The notes: generated from the letters alone by a model not told the origin. DNA of 64,000 nucleotides from an uncultured Leptolyngbyaceae cyanobacterium (GCA_938023035.1 CALIDI010000016.1:1-64000), one strand, 5' to 3'. Counted from the stretch's first letter, positions 47,378 to 57,595 are shown. Translations and numbers: made by a program.

Positions 47378-48304
47378 ATGGGACAGTTTACTCACCGTTA
47401 CCTGTTAGCCGTCCTTTTGGGAACTAGCTTTGGGTTTGGCGACATCGAACCCTTTGTTCGCAGGATGGAGGGGAGATCGCCCGAGCTCCGGTTATCCGCC
47501 TATGCCTGCCAACCCCCTGCCCTTGCTCGCCTACAGCAACATCAAATTGCTCCGGGAGAAACCCTAGATAGCATCGCTCGTCGCTACAAGCTGATTCCAG
47601 CGACGCTGATGGGGTTAAACCCAGTTTTGCAAACGGGCCAAGCACCGGTGGGAGCGGTGATTCTGATCCCTCCCTACAATGGGGTTCGGGTTGAGGTTCC
47701 CGCGAGTCAAACCCTGCGGGATGTGGCAAAAGCCTATAATGTGCGTCCTGATGTCCTGTTTGAAGTAAATGGATGTCAGGCAAATCCACGGGTGGTGTTT
47801 GTGCCGGGGGTCAATTGGTCGCCTTTAGAGCCAGCGGCTGCGAGTACCAGCAGCGCAATCGCCCAGGTAATTGCGAGGTATCCGCTGCCCCCAGCCTTTG
47901 CGGGTGCAACCCTGCTAATGGGTTACGGCTGGAAACTGCAACCCCGACTAGGACAGGTTGCCTTTCACAGTGGAGTGGATTTAGCCGCCCCGGCAGGAAC
48001 AGAAGTACTATCCGTCGCCAGTGGAACTGTGGCCTTTGCCGGCAATCAGGGCAACTATGGCAACCTCATTGTGATTAACCATGCCCAGGGGCTACAAACT
48101 CGCTACGGCCAACTGAGTGCGATTCGCGTGCAGGTGGGGCAGCTAGTGCAGCAGGGGCAGGTGATTGGTGCGGTGGGGGTTTCGGGTATCCCCAGTTCTG
48201 AGAGTCCCCATTTACACTTTGAATTGCGATCCCGTTCAAATTTGGGTTGGGTAGCCGAAAATCCAGAACCCCATCTCAAGCGGATTCTGGCGCGAACTGA
48301 GTAG
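47378..48304 (+). CDS. LysM-M23 peptidoglycan endopeptidase
   Basis: An exported cell-wall protein. A hydrophobic N-terminus (YLLAVLLGTSFGFGD) is followed by two LysM units (HQIAPGETLDSIARRYKLIP near 50; VEVPASQTLRDVAKAYNVRP near 105) and an M23 domain with zinc ligands in HSGVDLAAPAGTEV and HLHFEL. Cleavage of peptide cross-links, or activation of an amidase, is expected. It follows the HD-fold gene by 29 bases and may share its transcript. A second M23 protein lies at 61891. Confidence 0.9.
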   Translation: MGQFTHRYLLAVLLGTSFGFGDIEPFVRRMEGRSPELRLSAYACQPPALARLQQHQIAPGETLDSIARRYKLIPATLMGLNPVLQTGQAPVGAVILIPPYNGVRVEVPASQTLRDVAKAYNVRPDVLFEVNGCQANPRVVFVPGVNWSPLEPAAASTSSAIAQVIARYPLPPAFAGATLLMGYGWKLQPRLGQVAFHSGVDLAAPAGTEVLSVASGTVAFAGNQGNYGNLIVINHAQGLQTRYGQLSAIRVQVGQLVQQGQVIGAVGVSGIPSSESPHLHFELRSRSNLGWVAENPEPHLKRILARTE

Positions 48305-48646
48305 TCGAGGCAGCGTAGTGATGAGTCGGCCGTTGCTGAATTTGGGCCGTTGCTGAATTTGGATAGAAATCACCCAATTCGCCCTCACCCTTTGGGCTAT
48401 CCTTTCTAAAAAAGTTGATGGCCCCTAAGCCTTGGGAGAGGTAAGATGCACATCTTCGAGGAGAGGATAAAGCCTGATCAAGCTGCACCGGAGGGTTTTC
48501 AGACCCGGTTTTTTATCCTGCTTGCAGGCGAGGCCGCCGCCAAGTTGAGCCATTCAGCACATGGATTTGTCTGAGAGATCGCTCAAATCAGGGGGCTATG
48601 GCTACATAAAACCTGGGCTACTTCAAATTCAAATCTTAAAAAGGCA

Positions 48647-48669
48647 CAAAAAAGGGGCCTACAGGCCCC
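48647..48669 (-). terminator. Rho-independent terminator of ftsH
   Basis: On the minus strand GGGGCCT, a two-base loop and AGGCCCC are followed by a run of six T. It lies 25 bases past the ftsH stop codon. Confidence 0.92.
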
Positions 48670-48693
48670 AAGGAAGATAACGCTAGCGAATGT

Positions 48694-50532
48694 TTAGGCG
48701 ATCGCAGCCACCTTCACATCACTGTTTGCTAGGAGTTCTTGAAGTTCCTCAGCATCTACGGTTTCCTTCTCAATTAGCATTTGCGCCAGACGATCTAAAA
48801 CGCCACGGTTTTCCGTCAAAACGGCCTTTGCGCGACGATAGGCTTGCTCTACCAGATTACGCACTTCATCGTCAATCGTAGCCGCTGTTTCCTCAGAAAA
48901 ATCGCGCTCAGACGCAATATCCCGACCTAGGAACATGTTACCCTGTTGCCGGCCCAAAGCCACAGGCCCTAGCCGATCGCTCATACCAAAGCGAGTGACC
49001 ATCTGGCGTGCAACCCGCGCCACCTGCTGCAAATCGTTGGAAGCCCCCGTTGTGACCTCCTCTTCACCAAAGATAATTTCTTCAGCAATACGACCACCCA
49101 GTGCAACCGCCATCTGATTTTGCAGATAAGAGCGGGAGTATAGACCCGAATCCATCCGGTCTTCACTAGGGGTAAACCAGGTTAAGCCACCTGCACGCCC
49201 CCGAGGAATAATGCTAATCTTTTGCACTGGGTCATAGTCAGGCATCAGCGCCCCCACGAGGGCATGCCCGGCCTCGTGATAAGCCACCAACTCCTTCCGT
49301 TTTTCACTCATCACCCGATCCTTCTTCTCTGGCCCTGCCAACACCCGGTCAATGGCATCATTAACCTCATCCATAGAAATCTCGGTTAAGTTGCGACGAG
49401 CCGCCAGAATGGCCGCCTCATTCAGCAGGTTAGACAAGTCAGCTCCCGTAAAGCCAGGTGTCCGACGGGCAATTTTCTCCAGATCCACATCTTGAGACAG
49501 CGTCTTACCACGAGCATGCACATTTAAGATCTCTAAGCGACCGGCATAATCGGGTCGATCCACCACCACTTGTCGATCAAATCGACCGGGACGCAATAGC
49601 GCCGCATCCAACACATCCGGACGGTTAGTCGCTGCAATGATAATAATGCCAGTGTTGCCTTCAAAACCGTCCATCTCAGTTAGCAACTGGTTGAGAGTCT
49701 GTTCGCGCTCGTCATTGCCACCACCCAGGCCAGCTCCACGCTGACGGCCTACAGCATCGATCTCATCGATAAACACAATGCAGGGGGCATTGGCTTTCGC
49801 CTGCTCAAACAGATCACGCACACGGGAAGCACCGACCCCAACAAACATCTCAACGAATTCTGAACCAGAAATAGAGAAGAAGGGAACTCCGGCTTCACCA
49901 GCGACAGCGCGAGCCAGCAAGGTTTTACCCGTACCCGGAGGCCCCACTAGCAAAACGCCCTTGGGAATCTTCGCTCCAACGGCAGTAAAGCGATCCGCAT
50001 TTTTCAAGAAGTCCACAACTTCGGCTAATTCCAACTTGGCTTGCTCAATTCCAGCAACATCCCCAAAGGTCACCTGAGTTTGAGGCTCCATCTGCACACG
50101 GGCGCGAGACTTGCCAAAGTTCATCGCCTGGCTGCCAGGGCCACTCTGGGCACGGCGCAGCAAAAAGAACAAACCAACCAACAACAATACGGGAAAAAGC
50201 AAGCCACTCAAAGCTCGCACCCAAGCGCCATCATCTGTCTGGGGAGAAACAGCGATATCAACGCCCTTACGGGTCAAAATGTTAATTAACTCAGTATCGC
50301 TGGGCAGAATGTTAACGCTGACGGTCTTGTTGCCATCGCGTAGGCGCACTTCCGTGCGTGAAGCATTCATTTGAACTTTCTCGATAGAGCCATTCTCTAC
50401 TCTTTCGATAAATTCTGAGTAAGTCAGCTCCTCTTTTGGCTGAGGCTTACCATCAATCAACGCTGTTGCCAGCGTAAGCGCTACGATTGCCAAGAGCGCA
50501 TACAATCCAACATATCTCCACCGCTTATTCAC
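48694..50532 (-). CDS. ftsH: ATP-dependent membrane zinc protease FtsH
   Basis: A hexameric membrane protease for quality control. Two N-terminal helices ([32 protein letters not shown]) flank a periplasmic domain; the AAA module has Walker A GPPGTGKT at 197-204, Walker [12 protein letters not shown] and SRH text; the zinc site is HEAGH at 419-423. The beginning [14 protein letters not shown] and the [20 protein letters not shown] linker suggest the plasma-membrane FtsH1/FtsH3 group rather than the thylakoid FtsH2 group; this is from memory of Synechocystis proteins. The 612 residues are complete. Confidence 0.96.
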   Translation of the reverse strand: MNKRWRYVGLYALLAIVALTLATALIDGKPQPKEELTYSEFIERVENGSIEKVQMNASRTEVRLRDGNKTVSVNILPSDTELINILTRKGVDIAVSPQTDDGAWVRALSGLLFPVLLLVGLFFLLRRAQSGPGSQAMNFGKSRARVQMEPQTQVTFGDVAGIEQAKLELAEVVDFLKNADRFTAVGAKIPKGVLLVGPPGTGKTLLARAVAGEAGVPFFSISGSEFVEMFVGVGASRVRDLFEQAKANAPCIVFIDEIDAVGRQRGAGLGGGNDEREQTLNQLLTEMDGFEGNTGIIIIAATNRPDVLDAALLRPGRFDRQVVVDRPDYAGRLEILNVHARGKTLSQDVDLEKIARRTPGFTGADLSNLLNEAAILAARRNLTEISMDEVNDAIDRVLAGPEKKDRVMSEKRKELVAYHEAGHALVGALMPDYDPVQKISIIPRGRAGGLTWFTPSEDRMDSGLYSRSYLQNQMAVALGGRIAEEIIFGEEEVTTGASNDLQQVARVARQMVTRFGMSDRLGPVALGRQQGNMFLGRDIASERDFSEETAATIDDEVRNLVEQAYRRAKAVLTENRGVLDRLAQMLIEKETVDAEELQELLANSDVKVAAIA

Positions 50533-50751
50533 CGGCGATTTCCTCCTAGCTATTTGGGTGCGGAGTTTCCTACAATTCTATCTTGTTAATTAATCTTAAC
50601 GTAATCTCAGAATTCTCGGGTAGGGTTATCAGAATACACCCTCGTCGTTGTACCTGAATTCAAGTCCTGGCTCTCCTTAGATTTCTTGGAGTCGGTGCCT
50701 TTTCAGGCTTGATTGCCCAGATGCTGAGACCCCAATTCTAACGAACGCCTG

Positions 50752-52173
50752 ATGAGTTTTGACTATGATCTGGTAATTATTGGCGCAACTCCGGCGGGTA
50801 TGGCCGCTGCGATCGCGGCAGTGTCAATGCAAGCCCGGGTAGCTCTTATCAGTCAAGACATCGATCCTGTCTTGCTCGTGCGAGGATATCGGCCTTTACT
50901 AGAGGCCGCACAGATGATTCGCCAGTCGGATCGGGCGAGGCAATTGGGTTTGTTGCCTCCGGGGGAGCCGACTCTTTCTGTTCCCCTGGAGCAGTTGATA
51001 GAGCTATGGCAGAAAGTCGCTTCTACGGCGATTGCCGAGCAGTACTCTCTAGCGGTATTGGCGGCCCAGGGGGTTGAAGTGATTGTTGGGTCTGGGAGTT
51101 TTCAGAGCCAATCGCCCTTGGCGTTTACAGTGGCCGGGCGATCGCTGCGATCGCGCCGCTATTTGCTGGCCCTACCCATTGATGCAACCGCCCCGGCAGC
51201 ATCTAGGCTTGCACCCACGAGCCTGCACCCCGCCCAACTCCTGACCCATCTGGCCCAGCTTTCTCCCCCTCGCCACATCCTTCTCAGTGGTCACTCCGGC
51301 TCAACGCTAGAGGTCGCACAGGCTTTACGCACTGTTGGTTTCACCATTACCTTGGCGGTGCCTACGGCCACCATTTTGCCGGGTCACGATCCAGAAATGG
51401 CGACTTGGCTCCAGGCTTCCCTAGAGGCCGATGGTGTCAAGGTATTAACCCATGCGCCTGTGACTCAAGTCAAACAAATTCAAGGAGAGCATTGGGTGCA
51501 GGTCGGCAGAGCCGCCTTACCGGCTGATGAGGTGATTCAGTTAACACCCCCTACCTATCCGGCTTCTCTGCTGAATCTGAACGCGGCAAATGTGGCACTT
51601 CAGGCTGGTCAGATCGTGGTGAATCCCTATTTACAGACCACCCATTCTCAAATTTATGCCTGTCCTTTTGATGGCAATTCTGGGGAGGCCCAACCGGCCG
51701 TTGCGATCGCAGAACTGGCGGCCTACAATGCGTTGTCAATCCCCCTGAGACGAAGGCCCGTCTGGCAATGGGTTCCTATTCACTCGATCGCGACAGACCC
51801 TGTCTGCGCCTGGTTCGGGGTGACAGAGTCTGAAGCGGCAGCGCGCTACGGCAGCAATTATCAAGTGATTCGACGCAGTTTACAGACCAATGATTATGCC
51901 CAACTACGGGGTGAGCCAGGGGGGTGGTGTAAGATAATCGTGCGGGGCGATGGGCATATTGCAGGGGCTGTAATTGTTGGAGCCGACGCTCAGGAATGGA
52001 TTGGCGCGATCGCCTTAGCTAAGCAACAGTGCATTCCGCTTCAGGAATTGACCCAGTTAAACTTGCCTCCCTTTAGCTTTAGCCATACGTTGCAACAGAT
52101 TAGCCACGACTGGAACCAGCAACAAGCTCGGCAGCATCCTTTCGCCCGGCTAAAGGCAAGTTGGGGTAGCTAA
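50752..52173 (+). CDS. Disulfide-less pyridine nucleotide oxidoreductase-like flavoprotein
   Basis: An FAD protein built like dihydrolipoamide dehydrogenase and mercuric reductase: FAD motif LVIIGATPAGMAAAIAA at residue 7, an NAD-type motif HILLSGHSGSTLEVAQALR near 180, and a dimerisation-like C-terminal domain. The CxxxxC redox disulfide expected near residue 45 is missing (DPVLLVRGYRPLLEAAQ), and so is the C-terminal His-Glu pair. It cannot run the usual dithiol reaction. Electron transfer to another acceptor, or a scaffolding role, is possible. The ATG at 50752 opens directly into the FAD motif. Divergent from ftsH. Confidence 0.82.
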   Translation: MSFDYDLVIIGATPAGMAAAIAAVSMQARVALISQDIDPVLLVRGYRPLLEAAQMIRQSDRARQLGLLPPGEPTLSVPLEQLIELWQKVASTAIAEQYSLAVLAAQGVEVIVGSGSFQSQSPLAFTVAGRSLRSRRYLLALPIDATAPAASRLAPTSLHPAQLLTHLAQLSPPRHILLSGHSGSTLEVAQALRTVGFTITLAVPTATILPGHDPEMATWLQASLEADGVKVLTHAPVTQVKQIQGEHWVQVGRAALPADEVIQLTPPTYPASLLNLNAANVALQAGQIVVNPYLQTTHSQIYACPFDGNSGEAQPAVAIAELAAYNALSIPLRRRPVWQWVPIHSIATDPVCAWFGVTESEAAARYGSNYQVIRRSLQTNDYAQLRGEPGGWCKIIVRGDGHIAGAVIVGADAQEWIGAIALAKQQCIPLQELTQLNLPPFSFSHTLQQISHDWNQQQARQHPFARLKASWGS

Positions 52174-52461
52174 CCACCTACGCCCCCTTGGCTGCCATAG
52201 ATACCGAAATGGCTAAAGGACGATACAGCAATAACAAACTTGTACAGGACAAATAGAAAGCAGGGCAGATAGAAAATGAAAACCCGTCGGGGCAGCTCGG
52301 ATTCTAGGCTCTGCCGACCCGATGCAGGATGGCGATTTGAATCAATCGCGTCTTTTTGCCGAACAGCAGACCCGATCCGCGATCGCCCCACCAAATTTCA
52401 TTAAAAATTGTATAGTGAGGGTGTTTGCTATGTTCCCCATACAACTTAGAGGGTTACTGCT

Positions 52462-53157
52462 GTGAATTTGGTTGAAGCGGTTGCTACCAAGTCGCCTGGG
52501 CAGGACGTTGAGTCGCTGCGACAGGTGTTTCGCTCCATTCAAGCTGAGAGTTGCCCAACACGATTTAACTTCCACATGCATACCGTGTGTTCAGATGGCA
52601 AGTTGCACCCAGAGGAGTTGGCACAGCAAGCAATTGTCATTGGTTTAGAAGGGTTTGCCATTACCGATCATCACTCGGTCAATGGGTATCGCCTCGCTCA
52701 ACGCTGGTTAGATGAGCAGCAACAGGAAGGGCAACGAGAGCTACCCCGGTTGTGGGTAGGCGTTGAAATTACGTCTCAGTTACTTGAAACTGAAGTTCAT
52801 ATTTTGGGCTACGGTTTTAGCCCAGATCATAGGGCGATTCGTGGCTATCTCCAGGGACAAGCGCCGACCCATGAGGCGGCTACGGCTGCCAGCGTGATTG
52901 CAGCGATTCGTCAAGCTGGAGGCATGGCCGTTCTCGCCCACCCGGTGCGTTATCGGCGCTCTCCGGAGGAGTTGATTGCGGCTGCCATTGATTTGGGCAT
53001 TGATGGAGTGGAAACCTATTACGCCTACGACAATCCCTCTCCCTGGCGGTGTAGCCCTGAGCAAACTGAACGTGTGCAACGACTCAGTAGTACCTATGGG
53101 TTGCTCAACACCTGTGGTACAGATACCCATGGTAAAAGTCTGTTGCAACGCCTGTAA
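52462..53157 (+). CDS. PHP domain phosphoesterase
   Basis: A metal-dependent PHP fold: FNFHMHTVCSDGKLHPEELA near residue 32, FAITDHHSVNGY near 60, the Glu of VGVEIT, and later VLAHPVRY and CGTDTHGK. This order matches small bacterial PHP proteins related to YciV/RNase AM, which remove phosphate or trim short nucleotides; the substrate here is unknown. The start is GTG, with GAGGG nine bases upstream. At 231 residues it is slightly short for the family. The ROK kinase follows 95 bases later. Confidence 0.87.
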   Translation: MNLVEAVATKSPGQDVESLRQVFRSIQAESCPTRFNFHMHTVCSDGKLHPEELAQQAIVIGLEGFAITDHHSVNGYRLAQRWLDEQQQEGQRELPRLWVGVEITSQLLETEVHILGYGFSPDHRAIRGYLQGQAPTHEAATAASVIAAIRQAGGMAVLAHPVRYRRSPEELIAAAIDLGIDGVETYYAYDNPSPWRCSPEQTERVQRLSSTYGLLNTCGTDTHGKSLLQRL

Positions 53158-53252
53158 GCTACCCATCATGGAATTGTGAGGAAGCATGTGCTCTGGCAGT
53201 GAAACCAACTAAATCCTGCTAGGATGCTCTATTGCAGGATTACGGGTTTGTT

Positions 53253-54200
53253 ATGGGTGACGACGCTTCTGGGATAAATGAGTTAGGTAAGCCGCCTGAG
53301 CAAGTTATTGGCATTGATTTAGGTGGCAGTGCCATAAAAGTCGGTCGTTTTACCCACGATGGGCATTGTGTCGAGTTTCTCTCTACGCCAACTCCCCAAC
53401 CATCAACACCTGAAGCGGTACTGGACAAAATTTTAGCCGCGATCGCGACAGTTGACCCCCATCAACAAGCCGGGGCGATCGGCATCGGCACCCCTGGCCC
53501 TGCCGACGTCAATGGGCGAATTGCCCGTGTTGCGATTAATCTCAGCGGTTGGCATGATGTGCCCCTAGCCGACTGGGTTGAAGCAAAGACCGGTCTTCCA
53601 ACCATTCTGGCCAATGATGCCAACTGCGCCGGATTAGGTGAGGCCTGGTTGGGGGCTGGAAGGTTTTTCCGCGACTTGATTGTCATAACCCTAGGGACTG
53701 GTGTAGGCGGAGCCATCATTCTCAATGGCAAACTGTTTACAGGGCACCATGGCACCGCTGGAGAACTGGGCCTGATTACGTTGAATCCAGATGGCCCAGA
53801 ATGCAATAGCGGTAATCGAGGTTCTTTAGAGCAGTATGTTTCAGTACCAGCCATTCGCCGTCGCACCGGCCTAGACCCCCAGGAGTTGGGGCAACTTGCC
53901 TTAGCCGGAGATAGTCAGGCCTTAGAGTTTTGGCAAAGTTATGGTCATGACCTCGGAGCCGGCCTCGCCAGCCTCGTTTACGTTTTAACGCCAGAGGCGA
54001 TTATTATTGGCGGTGGCGTAAGTGCCAGTGCTGACTTTTTCTTACCGACAGTGCAGGCAGAACTAGAGCGTCGGGTGCTACCTAGCTCTCGTGCTGGGTT
54101 ACAGCTATTAACCGCCGAGCTGGGCAATCAAGCTGGGATGGTAGGGGCCGCGCAGTTGGCTTTTCAACGGGATAGCGCTATTTACCTAGACAAAAATTGA
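53253..54200 (+). CDS. ROK family sugar kinase (glucokinase-like)
   Basis: A ROK-fold kinase: VIGIDLGGSAIKVGRF at the N-terminus, AIGIGTPGPAD, the catalytic Asp in LANDANCAGLGEAW, and ITLGTGVGGAIILNGKL. HGTAGELG follows. The structural zinc motif CxCGxxGC common in ROK proteins reads ECNSGNRGSLE, keeping one Cys. Glucose phosphorylation is plausible, as cyanobacterial glucokinases are of this kind, but the sugar is not settled. ATG 53253 is chosen over TTG 53232. Confidence 0.88.
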   Translation: MGDDASGINELGKPPEQVIGIDLGGSAIKVGRFTHDGHCVEFLSTPTPQPSTPEAVLDKILAAIATVDPHQQAGAIGIGTPGPADVNGRIARVAINLSGWHDVPLADWVEAKTGLPTILANDANCAGLGEAWLGAGRFFRDLIVITLGTGVGGAIILNGKLFTGHHGTAGELGLITLNPDGPECNSGNRGSLEQYVSVPAIRRRTGLDPQELGQLALAGDSQALEFWQSYGHDLGAGLASLVYVLTPEAIIIGGGVSASADFFLPTVQAELERRVLPSSRAGLQLLTAELGNQAGMVGAAQLAFQRDSAIYLDKN

Positions 54201-54255
54201 GCCAGAAGAGCGTCCATCGCCCGTTCCCGCAGGCGAGTGAATGAAAAATTGCCCA

Positions 54256-55200
54256 CTATTTTTTCTTGACATAATCAAAAATCCCTGTAGGCGCGGTTTG
54301 TTCAGCAACTACTTTGCCGTCGGTCATGAGATAGTCAAAAAAGGCTTTTGCAATGATTGAAAGCTGTTTGCCTGCGGGGTAGACCACGTACCACATTTTC
54401 TGAATGGGAAACTCTTCAGCATCGAGGATTGCCAGAGGGCTGTCTTTGCCTTCTAGGGCAAGGGTGTGAATGGAAAGCACTGAAATGCCCAACCCTCCAG
54501 CGATCGCCTGCTTAATCACCTCATTGCTACCCAAATCAAGCTTCACCTTAAGCTCACAGTTGCTCTGCTCAAACAACTGCTGCACGGCCTTACGAGTACC
54601 GGATCCTGGCTCTCGCATAATAAAGGGTTCCTGGGCTAACCGTTTGAGCGGAATGTTTTTCTCCTTCACTAGCGGGTTGCTCCGATGAGCCACGACGACG
54701 AGAGGATTTTCCAAGAAGGGGTGGATCGAAACATCTAGGTCTTCCGGCGGCTGACTCAGAATATACAAATCGTGACGATTGTCGGCGATATCTCCGATTA
54801 AGCGCTCATGATTCGTCACCGTAATCGAGACATCAATACCAGGATATTCCTGACAAAATGGCCCCAATAACCGGGGAATAACATACTTGGCTGTGGTCAC
54901 AACGGCCAGACGTAGCGTGCCCTGTTTAAGGCCTTTGAGGTTTGCCGTCGTCACCTCAAATTGCGACAATCGCTCAAAAACTTCCTGACAGGTTGAATAA
55001 AGCTCTTTGCCAGCCTCCGTTAGATACAGCCGCTTTCCCACCTGCTCAAACAAAGGTAATCCAACAGCCTTTGCTAGTTGCTTTACTTGCATTGAAACCG
55101 TAGGCTGGGTTAAAAACAACTCTTCCGCAGCGCGAGTAAAGCTGCTGTGGCGAGCAACCGCCTCAAAAACCCGCAGCTGATGTAATGTAGCGTTTTTCAC
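54256..55200 (-). CDS. LysR family regulator (CbbR/CmpR-like)
   Basis: The N-terminal winged helix-turn-helix (LHQLRVFEAVARHSSFTRAA, TQPTVSMQVKQL) is followed by a periplasmic-binding-like effector domain with LRLAVVTTAKYVIPRLL and GSNEVIKQAIAGGLGISVLS. It resembles the CbbR/RbcR/CmpR group that controls carbon-fixation and inorganic-carbon uptake genes, but no such gene is adjacent, so the target is not known. GTG 55200 is preferred because AGGA lies six bases upstream; a TTG at 55215 is in frame. It converges on the ROK gene. Confidence 0.88.
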   Translation of the reverse strand: MKNATLHQLRVFEAVARHSSFTRAAEELFLTQPTVSMQVKQLAKAVGLPLFEQVGKRLYLTEAGKELYSTCQEVFERLSQFEVTTANLKGLKQGTLRLAVVTTAKYVIPRLLGPFCQEYPGIDVSITVTNHERLIGDIADNRHDLYILSQPPEDLDVSIHPFLENPLVVVAHRSNPLVKEKNIPLKRLAQEPFIMREPGSGTRKAVQQLFEQSNCELKVKLDLGSNEVIKQAIAGGLGISVLSIHTLALEGKDSPLAILDAEEFPIQKMWYVVYPAGKQLSIIAKAFFDYLMTDGKVVAEQTAPTGIFDYVKKK

Positions 55201-55780
55201 AAATTTCCTAGACAAAACAACCTATAGACAGAGAACTATCTCAGTTATCGGCAACGATGATTTCGATTTATGAAGTTAACCGTTATCATCGTTAGCAAGA
55301 GCGTATGCTCCCTTCCAAGCAGCGTTGCACTAACAAGTCTGACTCATTCTTCGAAGTGCAACGCTTTTCTCATTTCTATTTTGTTCAAGATTTGCAAACA
55401 ATTACATCATAATCGTGAATGTTGCGGATTCAGCATTTCAATAACGACAGGGTTGAAATAGGATTGACGATCGCAGCTTCAAGTGCATGAGCAAAGAGGT
55501 TAACGTTACAGAATGCATCAGTTTTGCTCTAGAGTCCTTGCTATTTCAGGTTTTTGGGTTAGCTTGTCTGCGTCGGTTCTCTGTTACTGTCCCAAGGGTT
55601 GGGGAATCATGAGTGCATCTTGCAGCCGCGGAATGGAGAAGGTTAGGGCTAGACATTTCGCAGCACCCGATTGGACGCCAATGCGTTTGATCAGTGAACT
55701 GTACCAGTGCGTAGAGTGTTGCTCTGAAGTTGGCTGAAGCGATCGCAGCGATAGGATGAGTCGTTTTTCCTGAATTCAGT
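55201..55780. other. 580-bp spacer without a supported gene
   Basis: One plus-strand open stretch (55513-55737) begins with a hydrophobic, Cys-rich 25 residues, but lacks a ribosome site and a natural continuation. It must hold the LysR gene promoter. Confidence 0.4.
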
Positions 55781-56158
55781 TTATCGTCCCTTCGCTTCCT
55801 TGAGCAGCTTCTTCACAGCCGCCAGCAAATCAGGTGGATGGTACGGCTTCGTAATGTAAGCATCGGCTCCCTGTTTCATCCCCCAGTAGAGATCAAACTC
55901 TTCGCCCTTACTCGTACACATGATCACTGGGATATTTCGAGTTTGTTGCTCACTCTTAAGCCATCGACAAAGCTCGTAGCCATTTTTCTTTGGCATCACA
56001 ATATCGGTTACAACCAAGTCAGGTAGACTCTCCTGGATTTTGGCAATGGCCTCTTCTCCATCCACGGCCTCTACAACAGCGAAGCCAGCTCTTCTCAGTT
56101 GTTCTGAGACCATCTCGCGCACAGTCTGGCTATCGTCCACAATCAAGATCGTCGGCAT
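55781..56158 (-). CDS. Single-domain response regulator (PilH/CheY-like)
   Basis: A receiver domain only, 125 residues. The acidic pair Asp8-Asp9 (ILIVDDSQT), phospho-acceptor Asp52 (LVVTDIVMPKKNG), Thr82-Ser83 (IMCTSKG) and Lys103 (ITKPYHP) are in place. The text is close to cyanobacterial PilH/PixH-type regulators that act in pilus motility and phototaxis with PilG, PilJ and PilL homologues. None of those is in the window, so it is an orphan here. Confidence 0.92.
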   Translation of the reverse strand: MPTILIVDDSQTVREMVSEQLRRAGFAVVEAVDGEEAIAKIQESLPDLVVTDIVMPKKNGYELCRWLKSEQQTRNIPVIMCTSKGEEFDLYWGMKQGADAYITKPYHPPDLLAAVKKLLKEAKGR

Positions 56159-56409
56159 GGGGAGTGTTATCGGCGCAATAGTTTAGAGACGTGAATCAAA
56201 ATGGGAAGAAGAAAACACAATCGGACTACTAACCAACCGCGTCCGTGAGCATGGCAAAGAACTATTCGCTAATGCATGCAATCATGCGGATAGAACAGAC
56301 AAAGATCCTCTTTGGCCGAAATTTCAACAAACCAACGGATTACTGAAATTTTTCTTACAAAACCTCAATAAGAAGCAGTGCATTTAAGCCTTAGGCATCG
56401 TACCATTCC

Positions 56410-56922
56410 TCAGTACACCCAGGGAATGAGCTTTTTAACTCGGTGACGATAATCGGAGTATTCAGGATATTTCTCACCTAACCAGACCTCTTCACGACTG
56501 GCTTTGGCATTTAAAAAAATAGCTAACACTAGGCTACCCAACAGGTGGGAACAACTAACTTGATAAAGAGACCAGGCCAGGGTCACAAAAATTAAGCCAC
56601 TGTAAATCGGGTGACGGACGTAACGATAGGTGCCCCCTTGAACTAGACTGCCATCAGACCGGGGATAGGGGAGGGGCGTTAAACTTTGTCCCAGGTAGTA
56701 CAAGGCACTGCCCAGAAGCAAAATTGCGCCTAGCCCCAAAATTGCGGCGATCGCCCAAAGTAGAGATAACCATAGCCCCTGGGGCTTGACCCAACCGGAG
56801 GGATAATAGACTGGCAAAACAGCGAAGGCAACGAGCAAGAAAGCCTGCCCCAATACCCAGTATTCGCCCCGTTCACCGCGCCAACTGGCGGCAGTAAAGC
56901 CCCAATCAGACCAGAGTTTCAT
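56410..56922 (-). CDS. ICMT/phospholipid methyltransferase-like membrane protein
   Basis: A 170-residue integral membrane protein with about four helices and the signature of the isoprenylcysteine/phospholipid methyltransferase family: YRYVRHPIYSGLIFVTLAWS near residue 97, followed by EEVWLGEKYPEYSDYRHRV. These bind S-adenosylmethionine at the membrane face. The substrate is unknown; bacterial members act on lipids or small molecules. It lies alone. A 250-base gap with nothing notable separates it from the response regulator. Confidence 0.87.
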   Translation of the reverse strand: MKLWSDWGFTAASWRGERGEYWVLGQAFLLVAFAVLPVYYPSGWVKPQGLWLSLLWAIAAILGLGAILLLGSALYYLGQSLTPLPYPRSDGSLVQGGTYRYVRHPIYSGLIFVTLAWSLYQVSCSHLLGSLVLAIFLNAKASREEVWLGEKYPEYSDYRHRVKKLIPWVY

Positions 56923-57063
56923 ACACTTTCATCAACGTTGGAATCAAGACGCCATAAGCATAGCGATCGCTCGCCCCATGACTCAAAAGACTTTCAGACG
57001 TAGCGGCCCCCTTTAAAGCCTCTTAAAGCGAGGCTGGCTCCCGATTGATCGCCATAGCCACCT

Positions 57064-57153
57064 GATTGAGCCAGGGGTGCAGAGGTAGACCGGCAGATGA
57101 TTACTCGGTATGCCATGGAGTTTGCGATTGAGCCAAGGATGCAGGGGTAGACC
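57064..57153. repeat. 28-bp direct repeat
   Basis: GATTGAGCCAGGGGTGCAG at 57064-57082, continuing AGGTAGACC, recurs at 57126-57153 with three mismatches, a 62-base period. It lies in the gene-free stretch 56923-57595. Confidence 0.7.
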
Positions 57154-57272
57154 CCCTGACTGGGGGCAGCCTCCCCTCCCTTAACCTCAAATGGATTTGG
57201 TCACCAGGCGATCGCTCTCAACAAACAATGCTGCAGAAAACAATGCCACAGATAGTTGACTCAAAGTAAGGT

Positions 57273-57320
57273 TGCCCATCATTTGACACGCTCATCACAC
57301 GTCTAAAATCCCCAATGGTA
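57273..57320. repeat. Dispersed repeat family B, copy 3
   Basis: GCCCATCATTTGACACGCTC then ATCACACGTCTAAAATCC matches 22561-22608 and 199-235 with scattered differences. Confidence 0.5.
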
Positions 57321-57595
57321 GGAGCCGCCCTTGGCCCTTAAACCCGCAACGGCACGAACAAAGTCTGTCTGTGCGGAACTCCAGCGAATTGAGCCATTGA
57401 CCGACCGTGGGGAGTCAGGTTTTGCCTGGATCGCCCCGAATTGAGATCCCAGGTGACTCTAAGGGATGACTTTCACCCCAATATCCTATAATTTCATTTT
57501 ACTAAATGAATCCGGACTGAATGAAGGCTGAAGTTGGCCAAGCTAAGTGCCGTAGTATAAGCGATTAGACCTTACCAATCAGTCAATGCGCGAAC

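Noticed and set aside
55513-55737. 74-codon frame with a hydrophobic, Cys-rich start
   Set aside because: Looks a little like a signal peptide but has no ribosome site and no coherent mature part.
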